Source of the DNA: G965220825 sp965220825
Lineage (GTDB): Bacteria > Pseudomonadota > Alphaproteobacteria > UBA828
NCBI GenBank assembly: GCA_965220825.1
Contig: OZ244839.1
Span: forward strand, 558,001 to 622,000
DNA: 64,000 nt
Direction: 5' to 3'
Shown: positions 16,644 to 25,904 of the stretch, piece by piece
Layout of the letters: every line of letters begins with the position of its first letter
Position numbering within the stretch: the first letter of the stretch is position 1
Position numbers and translations under genes: made by a program
Notes under the pieces: model-generated
What the model was told of the DNA's origin: nothing
What the model saw: the letters and a program-made list of their open reading frames with translations, nothing else
Databases searched by the model: none

Positions 16644-17843
16644 ATGCGAACGAACGTCAGGGCGGGAACCATAGGACAATCCGCGGCCCATGCAATCGGC
16701 GCGGCGCGGATCGCGCTGTGGGCGGCGCTGTTGACGCTCGCCGTCAGTGCGGCTGCCCGCGCCGACTCCGCCTTCACCGTCCAAGGCGTCCCGGTGGATG
16801 CGGAGGCGCAGTCGGCGGCGGAGGCGCGCGAACTGGCCATCGCCCGAGGCCAGCGAACGGCTCTCGGGATTCTGCTCGACCGGCTGACCCTGCCGGAGGA
16901 GGGCGCTTCCAGACCCACGCTGGACGGCGGCATCGAGAGCCTGATCGACGGCTTTTCCATCGCGGACGAGCGGGTCTCCGCCACCCGCTATCGCGCGCGG
17001 CTCACGGTGGATTTCGACGGTGCCGCCGTGCGCCGCATGCTGCGCGAGAGCGGCATTCCCCATGTGGAGACCGCGAGCAAGCCGGTTCTGGTGATCGCAG
17101 TCCAGCGCGGGCCCGAGGGGGACCGGCTGTGGGGTGTGCACCACCCATGGCGGCGTGCATGGGAGGAGCGGGGGCCTCGCGGGGGCCTGGTGCCGTTGCT
17201 GCTTCCGCTCGGCGATATTCTCGATCTGGGAATGCTGGACGCGGGCCGCGCCCTCCTACCCGACGAGACCGCCGTCTCGGTGCTGGCCCGTCGCTACGGG
17301 ACCACCGAGGCGGTGGTGACGGCCGTGCGCGTGACGGGCCCGCGCGACGCGCCGCCTGCGGACGGTGGAGGGGAAGAGGAGGTGGCGCGGGCGCAAGGTC
17401 TCTCGCTCTTTCTCTCCGCGATCCGCCTGGGCGGGCGGGGAACCCGCACATTCCACGAGGTGCTGGAGGGCGGCCCCGGCGAGTCGGAGCCCGCCCTGCT
17501 TCGCCGGGCCGTGGAACGGGTGGTGGCGTTCCTGGAGCGGGACTGGAAGACCGCCAATGTCGTCGATCTCGACGCGAGCGGTTTTCTTGCGGCCCGGGTT
17601 CCGATTCGAAGCCTCGGCGAGTGGGTCGCGATCCGGCGGAGCCTATCGGGCCTCGCCGTGATCTCGGAGATCGAGATCGACAGCATCTCTCGGGGCATGG
17701 TGGCGCTCGGCTTCCGCTATCACGGGAGCCGCGGGCAGTTGGACCTGGCGCTTGCCCAGGTCGACCTTGCGCTCGCGCGGGAAGAGGAGCGCTGGGTGCT
17801 GTCCCGGCAGACGGGGGGCGCGGCGATGGAGGGCGGGCAATGA
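16644..17843 (+). CDS. DUF2066 domain-containing exported protein
   Basis: 399 residues. A probable signal peptide covers residues 1-41, with hydrophobic IALWAALLTLAVSAAARA ending near a signal peptidase I site (ARA-DS). The mature part matches DUF2066: FTVQGVPVDAEAQSAAEARELAIARGQRTALGILLDRLT, then RVSATRYRARLTVDFD. Function is unknown, but it is repeatedly found just upstream of hdaA in alphaproteobacteria. Here the ATG of hdaA overlaps its TGA (ATGA). Diverges from purN, so the promoters of both lie in 16575-16643. Confidence 0.86.
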   Translation: MRTNVRAGTIGQSAAHAIGAARIALWAALLTLAVSAAARADSAFTVQGVPVDAEAQSAAEARELAIARGQRTALGILLDRLTLPEEGASRPTLDGGIESLIDGFSIADERVSATRYRARLTVDFDGAAVRRMLRESGIPHVETASKPVLVIAVQRGPEGDRLWGVHHPWRRAWEERGPRGGLVPLLLPLGDILDLGMLDAGRALLPDETAVSVLARRYGTTEAVVTAVRVTGPRDAPPADGGGEEEVARAQGLSLFLSAIRLGGRGTRTFHEVLEGGPGESEPALLRRAVERVVAFLERDWKTANVVDLDASGFLAARVPIRSLGEWVAIRRSLSGLAVISEIEIDSISRGMVALGFRYHGSRGQLDLALAQVDLALAREEERWVLSRQTGGAAMEGGQ

Positions 17844-18514
17844 AGAGGGGCCAGCTCACCTTCGATCTCGGCGCCCTTCCAGCGCGGGGCCGGTCGGATT
17901 TCCTGGTCGCGCCCTGCAACGAGGCGGCGGTGGCCTGGCTCGACCGTTGGCCCGACTGGCCCGCGGCGACGTTCGTCGTCCACGGCCCGCCGGGCTCGGG
18001 AAAAACCCATCTGGTCGAAGCCTGGCGGGCGCGGAGCGGTGCGCACGTCCTCGATGCCGGCGGGCTGGATTCGGCGGCGCCGGACGCCTGGCTCGAGGCT
18101 CAGCATCTGGCGGTGGAAGGCCTCGGCGGCGCCGTCGACGAGGCCGCGCTGCTGCACTGCCACAACCATGTCTCGGAACGCGGCGGCTCGCTGCTGCTTA
18201 CCGCCCGCAGGCCGCCCGCGGACTGGCTTTTCGCGCTCCCGGATCTCGCCTCGCGCCTGAGAATGGCGCCCGCCGCGGCGCTCGGGATGCCGGACGATGC
18301 GCTGCTCGGTGCCCTCATGCTCAAGCTCTTCGCCGACCGGCAGATCGCGGTGGCGCCGGAGGTGCCGTTCTACCTGCTGCCCCGCATGGAACGCAGCTTC
18401 GACGCGGTCGTCCGCATGGTGAAGACTCTGGACCGCGCGGCCCTTGCCGAGAAGCGGGCCGTCACCGTCCCCCTTGCCCGCGCCGTCCTCGCGCGTCACG
18501 GGGACCGGCCGTAG
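17840..18514 (+). CDS. hdaA: DnaA-like regulator of replication initiation HdaA
   Basis: 224 residues, Hda-size. With the loaded beta clamp, Hda stimulates ATP hydrolysis by DnaA and prevents re-initiation. The N-terminal QLTFDL at 5-10 fits the clamp-binding peptide. Walker A is VHGPPGSGKTHLVEAW. The sensor regions are LLLTARRPPADW and LPDLASRLRMAP, with arginines suited to the AAA+ arginine finger. The Walker B position reads LAVEGL, lacking the usual acidic pair. Its 3' end overlaps the convergent hydrolase by 53 bases. ppk, the common next gene in relatives, is absent. Confidence 0.9.
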   Translation: MKRGQLTFDLGALPARGRSDFLVAPCNEAAVAWLDRWPDWPAATFVVHGPPGSGKTHLVEAWRARSGAHVLDAGGLDSAAPDAWLEAQHLAVEGLGGAVDEAALLHCHNHVSERGGSLLLTARRPPADWLFALPDLASRLRMAPAAALGMPDDALLGALMLKLFADRQIAVAPEVPFYLLPRMERSFDAVVRMVKTLDRAALAEKRAVTVPLARAVLARHGDRP

Positions 18515-19331
18515 CGTCGGATGCTTCTCGTCCGGGGCTCTCTTCCCTTGGCGGGGCGACGCGGTGCAGGAAGCGCAGGATGGCGTCGTTCACGGCGTCG
18601 GGATTCTCCAGGTTGGCGGTGTGGCCGGCGCCCGGAATGCGTGCCAGTGTTGCATCGGGTAGAGCCTCCACCATCGGCAGGGCGCGTGAGACGGGAATGG
18701 GGACGTCCTCCTCGCCATGGATCACCAGGACGGGTAGGCGGATCGTTCCCAGCCGGTCGGTGATGTCGTCCTTTCCGATCCAGGAACGGCCCTGGTGCAG
18801 CACGGCCCGGGCGGGCACGGTGGTCGCCCAGCGGTCGATCCAATGGTCCGCCAGCGACCGGTTGCGGCGGAAGGTGGTTTCGCCGAAGCAATAGGGTGCC
18901 GCCCATTCGGCAAACGCCCGCGGCACCGGCCCCTCCATGTCCAGCTCGTCGAACGCTGCGCGATATTGCTGCTGTTCCTCCGTCGAATATCCCCGCGAGG
19001 TGGCGCCGATAAGGATCAGCCCATTCAGCCGGTCCGGATATTTCAACGCGAAGAGAAGTGCCATGAAACCGCCCACGGACATGCCCGCGAGCACGCATCG
19101 GGAGAGGGCCAGGTCGTCCAGCAGCGCCCGGCAATCCTCCACCAGGTCGTCGAGCGTATGCGGGGCGGGCGGTGCAGTAAGCACCCGGCTGTTGTACGAG
19201 ACGGCCCGGTAGCCCTCGGCGGCGAGATGCCGCATCTGGGGCTCGAACTGTGTCGCGTCCATGAGAGTCCCGTGGTTGAAGACCACCGCAGGGCCGGATC
19301 CGGCCTCGATATGGCGTTCCCGATAGCGCAT
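18462..19331 (-). CDS. Alpha/beta hydrolase
   Basis: 289 residues. VVFNHGTLMDATQFEPQM is the oxyanion loop. The nucleophile elbow is GMSVGG with Ser85. The acid is Asp in HGEEDVPIP and the base His in IPGAGHTANLENPD. This looks like 3-oxoadipate enol-lactonase or MhpC-type hydrolases, without a specific substrate signature. The last 25 residues (EESPGREASDATAGPRDARG and on) are low complexity and are the part encoded opposite the end of hdaA. The next gene upstream on this strand is the kynureninase, with a 34-base gap. Confidence 0.85.
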   Translation of the reverse strand: MRYRERHIEAGSGPAVVFNHGTLMDATQFEPQMRHLAAEGYRAVSYNSRVLTAPPAPHTLDDLVEDCRALLDDLALSRCVLAGMSVGGFMALLFALKYPDRLNGLILIGATSRGYSTEEQQQYRAAFDELDMEGPVPRAFAEWAAPYCFGETTFRRNRSLADHWIDRWATTVPARAVLHQGRSWIGKDDITDRLGTIRLPVLVIHGEEDVPIPVSRALPMVEALPDATLARIPGAGHTANLENPDAVNDAILRFLHRVAPPREESPGREASDATAGPRDARGRRGQGGR

Positions 19332-19365
19332 CCTCCGCTCCTCTATCGCGTTGCTGTCGGAAGGC

Positions 19366-20598
19366 TCAGGTCACGGCATCGCGCGGTGCGTTCCGATAGG
19401 GCTTCCAGCCGCCATCCGCCAGGATGTGTTCCAAGGCGGCCACCGCGTCCCAGATATCGACATAGCGCATATAGAGGGGCGTGATGCCGAATCGCAGAAT
19501 ATCGGGTTCGCGAAAATCGGCGACGACGCCGTGCGCACGGAGCGCCTTGGAGACGGCATAGGCCTCCGCGTGGCGGAACGAGACCTGGCTGCCCCGCTTG
19601 GAAGGCTCGCGCGGACTCGCGAGCGCCAGGCCGAAACCCGCAAGCCGCCGGTCGGCCAGCCGGATCAGCAGTTCCGAGAGGTTCCGGGACTTCTCCACCA
19701 GGTCGTCCATGCACACGCCGTCGAAGCAGCGCACGCCGCTGAGGACGGCGCGAAGCGACAGGATCGGCGGCGTTCCCACCTGGAGCTTGTCGATGCCGGC
19801 GGCCGGGCGGTAGCGGTCCTCGAACGCGAACGGGCTGCGGTGCCCGAACCAGCCGGTCACGACCGGCTCATGCGCATCCATCACGGTCTTCGACAGAAAG
19901 ATAAAGGCCGGTGCGCCGGGCCCGCCATTGAGGAACTTGTAAGTGCAACCTATCGCATATTCCACACCCCAGCGGTCGAGCTCGAGCGAGACGGCGCCGG
20001 CGGAATGGCTGAGGTCCCACAGGACGGGAACGCCGCGTTCCCTGCAAAGTGCGGTGATCGCTTCCAGATCGTGGAGCGCGCCGGTTCTGTAGTTCACGTG
20101 GGTCAGCAGGACGAGGGCGGTCTCGCGGTCGATGGAGTCGGCGATATGCGCCGATTCCGCAAGGACGAGTTCGTGCCTGCCGTCGAACAGGTCCACCAGG
20201 CCTTGCAGCACGTAGATGTCGGTCGGGAAGTTGCCTCGTTCGGTGACGATGCGGCACCGCGCGCCCGCGCGCCGCAGCAGTGCGGCCGCAATCTTGAACA
20301 GGTTCATCGAGGTGGAATCGGAGACGACGACCTCGCCCGGCGCGGCGCCGATCAGCGGCGCGATCGCGTCGCCGGCCCGGCGGGCGAGAAAGAACCAGTC
20401 CGCATCGAGCCAGCTCTCCACCAGGCCGCCGCCCCACTCCTCGCGGACCAGGCTGTCGATGTCTTCGGCGGCGGTTCTGGGCAGGGCACCCAGGGAATTG
20501 CCGTTGAAATAGAGGAGGCCCTCCGGCAGATGGAACCGCTCCCGGAAACGCGCCAGCTTGCATTGGCGGTCCCGTTCCCGGCACGCGGCGCGGTCCAT
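19366..20598 (-). CDS. kynU: Kynureninase
   Basis: 410 residues. PLP enzyme cleaving L-kynurenine to anthranilate and alanine in tryptophan degradation. Features are YFNGNSLGALPRTA near 30-43, SDSTSMNLFKI near 93-103 (cofactor phosphate), WDLSHSAGAVSLELDRWGVEYAIGCTYKFLNGGPGAP with PLP-binding Lys221, and GWFGHRSPFAFEDRYRPA. Start ATG at 20598. kynA and a dedicated kynB are not adjacent, but two formamidase-like hydrolases lie at 57.4-59.2 kb. The downstream hydrolase at 18462 may share the transcript. Confidence 0.93.
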   Translation of the reverse strand: MDRAACRERDRQCKLARFRERFHLPEGLLYFNGNSLGALPRTAAEDIDSLVREEWGGGLVESWLDADWFFLARRAGDAIAPLIGAAPGEVVVSDSTSMNLFKIAAALLRRAGARCRIVTERGNFPTDIYVLQGLVDLFDGRHELVLAESAHIADSIDRETALVLLTHVNYRTGALHDLEAITALCRERGVPVLWDLSHSAGAVSLELDRWGVEYAIGCTYKFLNGGPGAPAFIFLSKTVMDAHEPVVTGWFGHRSPFAFEDRYRPAAGIDKLQVGTPPILSLRAVLSGVRCFDGVCMDDLVEKSRNLSELLIRLADRRLAGFGLALASPREPSKRGSQVSFRHAEAYAVSKALRAHGVVADFREPDILRFGITPLYMRYVDIWDAVAALEHILADGGWKPYRNAPRDAVT

Positions 20599-20611
20599 GG
20601 GGTTCGCCGCC

Positions 20612-20944
20612 TCAGAAACGGGTGCGGCGGCTCGCCTCCGCCGCCGCCTCGTCGAAGCCGAAATAGGCCTCTTCCACGCGTGCGTCGGTCAGCGCGTCGC
20701 ACCGGCCCTCGAGCGCGATTTGTCCGCTCCGGATGATGTACACGCGGTCTCCGTTTTCCAGCGCCCGGTGGGTGCTCTGCTCCACGACAAGCAGGGTGAT
20801 ACCCTCGTCGCGCAGCCCCCGCAGGATATCGTAGACCGTGTCCACCACCATGGGCGCAAGGCCGAGTGAGGGCTCGTCCAGCAGGATGAGCCGCGGCCGG
20901 GTCATGAGCGCGCGCGCAATGACGAGCTGCTGCTGCTCGCCGCC
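20612..20944 (-). pseudogene. livF: 3' fragment of livF (branched-chain amino acid ABC ATPase), truncated
   Basis: Only the last 110 codons are recognisable: the ABC signature remnant GGEQQQLVIARAL, Walker B RLILLDEPSLGLAPMVVDTV, the H-loop region TLLVVEQSTHRAL and the LivF-type end EEAYFG. The first half, including Walker A, is missing. Upstream of 20944 the reverse frame stays open but is antisense to an SDR and has no LivF similarity. The expected serine before GGEQ reads Phe, marking the break. No liv partner gene is nearby. Nonfunctional as it stands. Confidence 0.82.
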
Positions 20945-21574
20945 GAAATCCGCTCGGCGGGCGGAAACGCCGTTTCCGTCGGGGCGGACGTGACGGATGC
21001 GGCGGCGGTCGAGGCGGCGGTCGCGCATGCCGCGGGCGAGATCGGGCCGCTCGACATCGCGGTGAACGCCGCCGGCATCTGGTACGCAACACCGGTGACG
21101 GAGACGGATCCCGCCGCCTTCGACCGCGTGATCGACACCAACCTCAAGGGCACGTTCTATGTCATTCGCGCGGTGGTGCCGGGGATGATCGAAGCCGGCG
21201 GCGGGCATATCGTCGCCATTGCGTCGGCCGCGGGCGTGGTCGGCCTGTCGCAGTCCTCGGCCTATGCCGCGAGCAAGGGGGGCGTGATCCTGCTTACCCG
21301 CTCGCTCGGCACCGAGCTCGCCACGCACGGCATCCATGTGAACGCCATCGCGCCCGGCAATGTGCGCACGCCGATGAACGCCTGGATGCGGACACCGGAG
21401 AACGAAGAGGTGGTGCGTCGCTTTGAGCGACTCAACCCGAGCGGACGCGCCTTTTCCGAGCCCGAAGACATCGTGAACACGACGCTCTTCCTGGCCACCG
21501 CGGATTCGGCCGCCTTCCACGGCGCCGTGCTCGTCCCCGACGAAGGCCTCACTGCGAGCCTCCCGCCGCTCTGA
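20939..21574 (+). pseudogene. SDR family oxidoreductase lacking its N-terminal cofactor motif
   Basis: In-frame SDR similarity begins at AAEIRSAGGNAVSVGADVTD (20939 on). It continues through DIAVNAAGIW (NAAG), ASAAGVVGLSQSSAYAASKGG (catalytic Ser, Tyr, Lys) and NAIAPGNVRTPM to the stop at 21574. The first 40 or so residues, with TGxxxGxG and the first strands, are absent. The same position is where livF breaks off on the other strand. A GTG at 20990 could start a 194-residue product, but it could not bind NAD normally. Confidence 0.8.
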
Positions 21575-21627
21575 GCGTCGCGCGGCGCGGCCGGCGACTC
21601 GGGGAGGGGTACGAATCGACAAAGGAG

Positions 21628-21667
21628 GAACATTTCCTGTTGCAAAGAGGAACAAAGCATGTACTAT
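21628..21667 (+). promoter_or_regulatory. recA promoter with phased GAAC/GTTG elements
   Basis: TTGCAA (21640-21645) and TACTAT (21662-21667) with a 16-base spacer fit a sigma-70 promoter. GAAC (21628), GTTG (21639) and GAAC (21650) are spaced exactly 11 bases apart over the -35 region. The usual alphaproteobacterial SOS box is a direct GTTC-N7-GTTC; this is a related but imperfect arrangement and may be a LexA site. Confidence 0.5.
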
Positions 21668-21714
21668 CGGCTTCGTTGCATCCCCCGGGTGCGTGTGGAA
21701 TAAGGGAGGTGATC

Positions 21715-22782
<1,068 letters not shown>

Positions 22783-22792
22783 CCGGCCGTAC

Positions 22793-22839
22793 CCGCCCTC
22801 TGGAGCGCGCCCTCTGCGGCGCGATTCCAGGGGGCGCGG
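22793..22839 (+). terminator. Nested GC hairpin after recA
   Basis: CCGCCCTCTGGA pairs with TCCAGGGGGCGCGG, and an inner CGCGCC/GGCGCG stem sits inside. It starts 11 bases past the recA stop. No T-run follows. The adjoining GCGGGCCGCAAGGCCC resembles the inner stem near 46797. Confidence 0.55.
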
Positions 22840-23010
22840 GCCGCAAGGCCCATATTGTTCCGAAGGATATGGGCTTCACGATCCGTCGTGACCATGAAGG
22901 CTCGCCGACGGGCCAGCGGCGGCATGCTACCCTCGAATCCGGGTGGCCGATTCGAAAGACCCCGTGTTTTCCAGACGGGGCGGATGCACCGGCAGTGGAG
23001 AGGCAACTTC

Positions 23011-23943
23011 ATGGACGGCCGTGTGGGCGAGACAGCGTCCGAGCGATCCGCGGGGTTGCCGCGCCCGGTCGGCGGGCCGGGCTTCCCGGTGTCTTCGATC
23101 GCGGCTGCGAACGTCGCCCAGGTGCCGCAGCGGAGCCCGCTGCGCTACCCGGGCGGCAAGACCTGGCTGGTGCCGCATATCCGCGAATGGCTGCGGCGTA
23201 CGGGGCGGGGTGCGCCGGTACCGTTGTTCGTGGAGCCGTTCGCGGGCGGCGGCATCGCGTCGCTCACCGCGGTCATGGAGGGCCTGGCAGGCCGCGCGGT
23301 AATGGTCGAACGCGACCGCGACGTCGCCGCCTTCTGGCGCGCGGCGCTTGAGCATGGGAGCGCGCTCGCCGCCCGCATCCGCGACTTCCAGCCCACCCGT
23401 ACCAATATTGAAAGGCTCGCAAGCCGGCCGCCGCGGGACGCGGTCGAGCACGGCTTCCGGACTCTCGTCGTGAACCGCATGCGGCGTGGGGGCGTGCTGG
23501 CACCCGGAGCGGCGTTCTTGAAAAGCGGCGAGAACGGCAAGGGTCTGGCCTCGCGCTGGTATCCGGAAACCTTGTGCAGCCGCGTGGACGAGATCTCCCG
23601 TCATCGCGACCGCCTGGCCTTCTACGAAGGAGACGGCCTGGGTTTGTTCGAGGCGCTGGCTGCGCGCGGCGGCGCGGCGTTCTTCCTGGACCCCCCTTAT
23701 ACGGCGAAAGGCGGCAAGCGCGCGGGCGCCCGCCTCTATCGTCACAGCGCGCTGGAGCATGAGCGGCTGTTCCGGATTGCGTCGGAAAGCCGCGCGAACT
23801 TTCTGATGACCTACGATTGTTCGGACGAGGTCGCTTCGCTGGTGCGCCGATACGGGTTTCCGGCTGCGACCGTGGCAATGAAGAATGGGCACCATGCAAA
23901 AATCCCGGAGCTGGTCGTCACGCGCGACCGGCTTTATTACTGA
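23011..23943 (+). CDS. D12-class DNA adenine N6-methyltransferase, solitary
   Basis: 310 residues. Dam-like enzymes methylate adenine in short duplex sites using SAM. RSPLRYPGGKTWL at 41-53 is the family entry motif. FVEPFAGGGIASL at 73-85 is SAM motif I, and AAFFLDPPYTAKGGKRAGARLYRH with DPPY at 227-230 is the catalytic motif. LMTYDCSDEVASLVRRYGF and AMKNGHHAKIPELVV match D12 enzymes of phages and plasmids. I chose ATG 23011 because GGAGAGG precedes it by six bases; the frame is open to 22855. No restriction endonuclease or phage gene is adjacent, so it is an orphan methylase. Target sequence unknown. Confidence 0.87.
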   Translation: MDGRVGETASERSAGLPRPVGGPGFPVSSIAAANVAQVPQRSPLRYPGGKTWLVPHIREWLRRTGRGAPVPLFVEPFAGGGIASLTAVMEGLAGRAVMVERDRDVAAFWRAALEHGSALAARIRDFQPTRTNIERLASRPPRDAVEHGFRTLVVNRMRRGGVLAPGAAFLKSGENGKGLASRWYPETLCSRVDEISRHRDRLAFYEGDGLGLFEALAARGGAAFFLDPPYTAKGGKRAGARLYRHSALEHERLFRIASESRANFLMTYDCSDEVASLVRRYGFPAATVAMKNGHHAKIPELVVTRDRLYY

Positions 23944-23961
23944 AGGGTTGCGGAATCGTCG

Positions 23962-25815
23962 ATGCGGCTCCGTTCGGCGTACGGCGCGGAAAGCCGCATG
24001 AGATCGCCCCACGGCCATTTCGTGCCCGCCTTCGTTCTGGCCGTTCTCGTTGCCGCAGGCCTTGCGTCCGCTGTCGATGCCAGGCCGACGCATGGAATCG
24101 CCATGCACGGCGCGCCCCGATATGGTGCGGATTTCACCCACCTGGACTATGCGAACCCGGACGCGCCCAAGGGGGGCGAGTTGCGCCGCGCGACCACGGG
24201 CACGTTCGACACGCTCAACCCCTTCATTCTGAAGGGCGTGCCGGCCGCTGGACGGCATCTGGTGTTCGAGAGCCTGCTGAAGCGGACCTGGGACGAGCCT
24301 TTTTCGCTCTACGGCCTGATCGCCGAATCGGTGGAGACGCCGGACGACCGCTCTTCCGTCACCTTCCGGTTGCGGCCCGAGGCCCGCTTCGCCGATGGGA
24401 GCCCGATCACGGTGGAGGATGTGGTCTTCTCGTGGGAGACGCTCAAGGAGAAGGGCCGGCCCAACCATCGCCTCTATTACAAGCAGGTAGCGCGCATCGA
24501 GCAGTCCGACGCGCACACCGTGCGGTTCGTCTTCGACGGCGATCCGCCCAACCGCGAATTGCCGCTCATCATGGGGTTGATGCCGATTCTCTCCAGGTCC
24601 TACTACGCGTCGGTGGAGTTCGAGCAGACGACGCTGGACCCCCCGCTCGGCAGCGGCCCCTACCGGGTGGAAAGCGTGGACGCGGGGCGCAGCATCGTCT
24701 ATCGGCGCGACCCCGCCTATTGGGGGCGGGACCTGCCCATCAACAGGGGGCAGCATAATTTCGACCGCATCCGTTTCGACTACTATCGCGACGGCGACGT
24801 GATGATCCAGGCCTTCAAGGCCGGAGAATATGATCTGCGCTGGGAGCCGTCGCCGATTCGCTGGGCGACCGCCTACGACTTCCCCGCCACCGCAGACCGG
24901 GTCAGGCTGGAGCGCGTGCCCCACGGACGGCCCTCGGGCATGTCCGCCTTCGTGTTCAACACGCGGCGGGCGATGTTTGCCGACCGCAGGGTGCGCCATG
25001 CGCTGGCCCATGGCTTCGATTTCGAGTGGGTGAACGAAAACCTGTTCTACGGTGCCTATGTCCGCACGAAGAGCATTTTCGACAATTCCGAACTCGCATC
25101 CGGGGGTGTGCCGGAGGGTCGGGAGCGCGCGCTGCTGGAGCCTTACCGCGCCGCCCTGCCCGGTGAGCTGTTCGAGCGCGCTTACGCCCCGCCCGTTGCG
25201 GAAGGCGGTATCCGCGCCAATCTGCGAAAGGCCCGCCGCCTGCTGGCCGAGGCGGGGTGGAGTGCGCCGGACGGCGAGTTGCGCCGGGATTCGGACGGCC
25301 TCCCCATGGCGTTCGAGATCCTGCTGCTCGCGCCGGAGGATGAGAAGATCGCGCTCGCCTACGCCCGCAACCTGAAGCGGCTCGGCATCGAGGCGCGCGT
25401 GCGCACCGTGGACACCTCGCAATATCAGTACCGGCTGAACGTCTATGATTTCGACATGATCGTCTACCGCTGGGGCGTGTCGCTTTCACCGGGGGTCGAG
25501 CAGGCCTTCTACTGGGGCAGCGCGTCCGCCGAGCGAGAGGGGACGCGCAACTATCCCGGCATCCGGGACCGTGCGGTCGATGCGCTTGTCGACCGCATCA
25601 CCGAGGCCCGCGAGCGGGACGAATTCGTGGACACGATCCGCGCCATGGACCGCGTGATCCTGTGGGGCCACTATTTCGTACCACTCTACCACCTGACGGA
25701 GGATCGGATCGCCTATTGGGACAGGTTCGGCCGGCCCGAAATCACGCCGCTCTACGGCACGGTCGTCGAAACCTGGTGGGAAGACGCGGAGAAGGCCGCC
25801 GAACTCGACCGCTGA
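23962..25815 (+). CDS. Family 5 periplasmic oligopeptide-binding protein (YejA-like)
   Basis: 617 residues if the first ATG is used; a start at 23998 (MRSPHGHFVPAFVLAVLVAA) puts the signal peptide at the very N-terminus and is equally good. Family 5 binding proteins deliver oligopeptides, and YejA-like ones microcin-type peptides, to an ABC permease. Visible blocks are HGAPRYGADFTHLDYANPDAPKGGELRRATTGTFDTLNPF, RLRPEARFADGSPITVEDVVFSWETL and ADRRVRHALAHGFDFEWVNENLFYGAY, all YejA-like. No yejB, yejE or yejF follows; the neighbour is a convergent GST. It may pair with permeases elsewhere. Confidence 0.87.
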   Translation: MRLRSAYGAESRMRSPHGHFVPAFVLAVLVAAGLASAVDARPTHGIAMHGAPRYGADFTHLDYANPDAPKGGELRRATTGTFDTLNPFILKGVPAAGRHLVFESLLKRTWDEPFSLYGLIAESVETPDDRSSVTFRLRPEARFADGSPITVEDVVFSWETLKEKGRPNHRLYYKQVARIEQSDAHTVRFVFDGDPPNRELPLIMGLMPILSRSYYASVEFEQTTLDPPLGSGPYRVESVDAGRSIVYRRDPAYWGRDLPINRGQHNFDRIRFDYYRDGDVMIQAFKAGEYDLRWEPSPIRWATAYDFPATADRVRLERVPHGRPSGMSAFVFNTRRAMFADRRVRHALAHGFDFEWVNENLFYGAYVRTKSIFDNSELASGGVPEGRERALLEPYRAALPGELFERAYAPPVAEGGIRANLRKARRLLAEAGWSAPDGELRRDSDGLPMAFEILLLAPEDEKIALAYARNLKRLGIEARVRTVDTSQYQYRLNVYDFDMIVYRWGVSLSPGVEQAFYWGSASAEREGTRNYPGIRDRAVDALVDRITEARERDEFVDTIRAMDRVILWGHYFVPLYHLTEDRIAYWDRFGRPEITPLYGTVVETWWEDAEKAAELDR

Positions 25816-25904
25816 CCGCATCGGGTGCGGAGCGACGCGCCCGCGTGCGACGCCCCGGCCTTCGGCGGAGCGAACGCCCGCGTTTCAAAATGGGGCCTGC
25901 CGCG

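Noticed and set aside
20990..21574. SDR at 21 kb as an intact gene starting at GTG 20990
   Set aside because: SDR-like sequence continues in frame upstream to the junction and the essential N-terminal cofactor motif is missing, so the gene is truncated rather than short.
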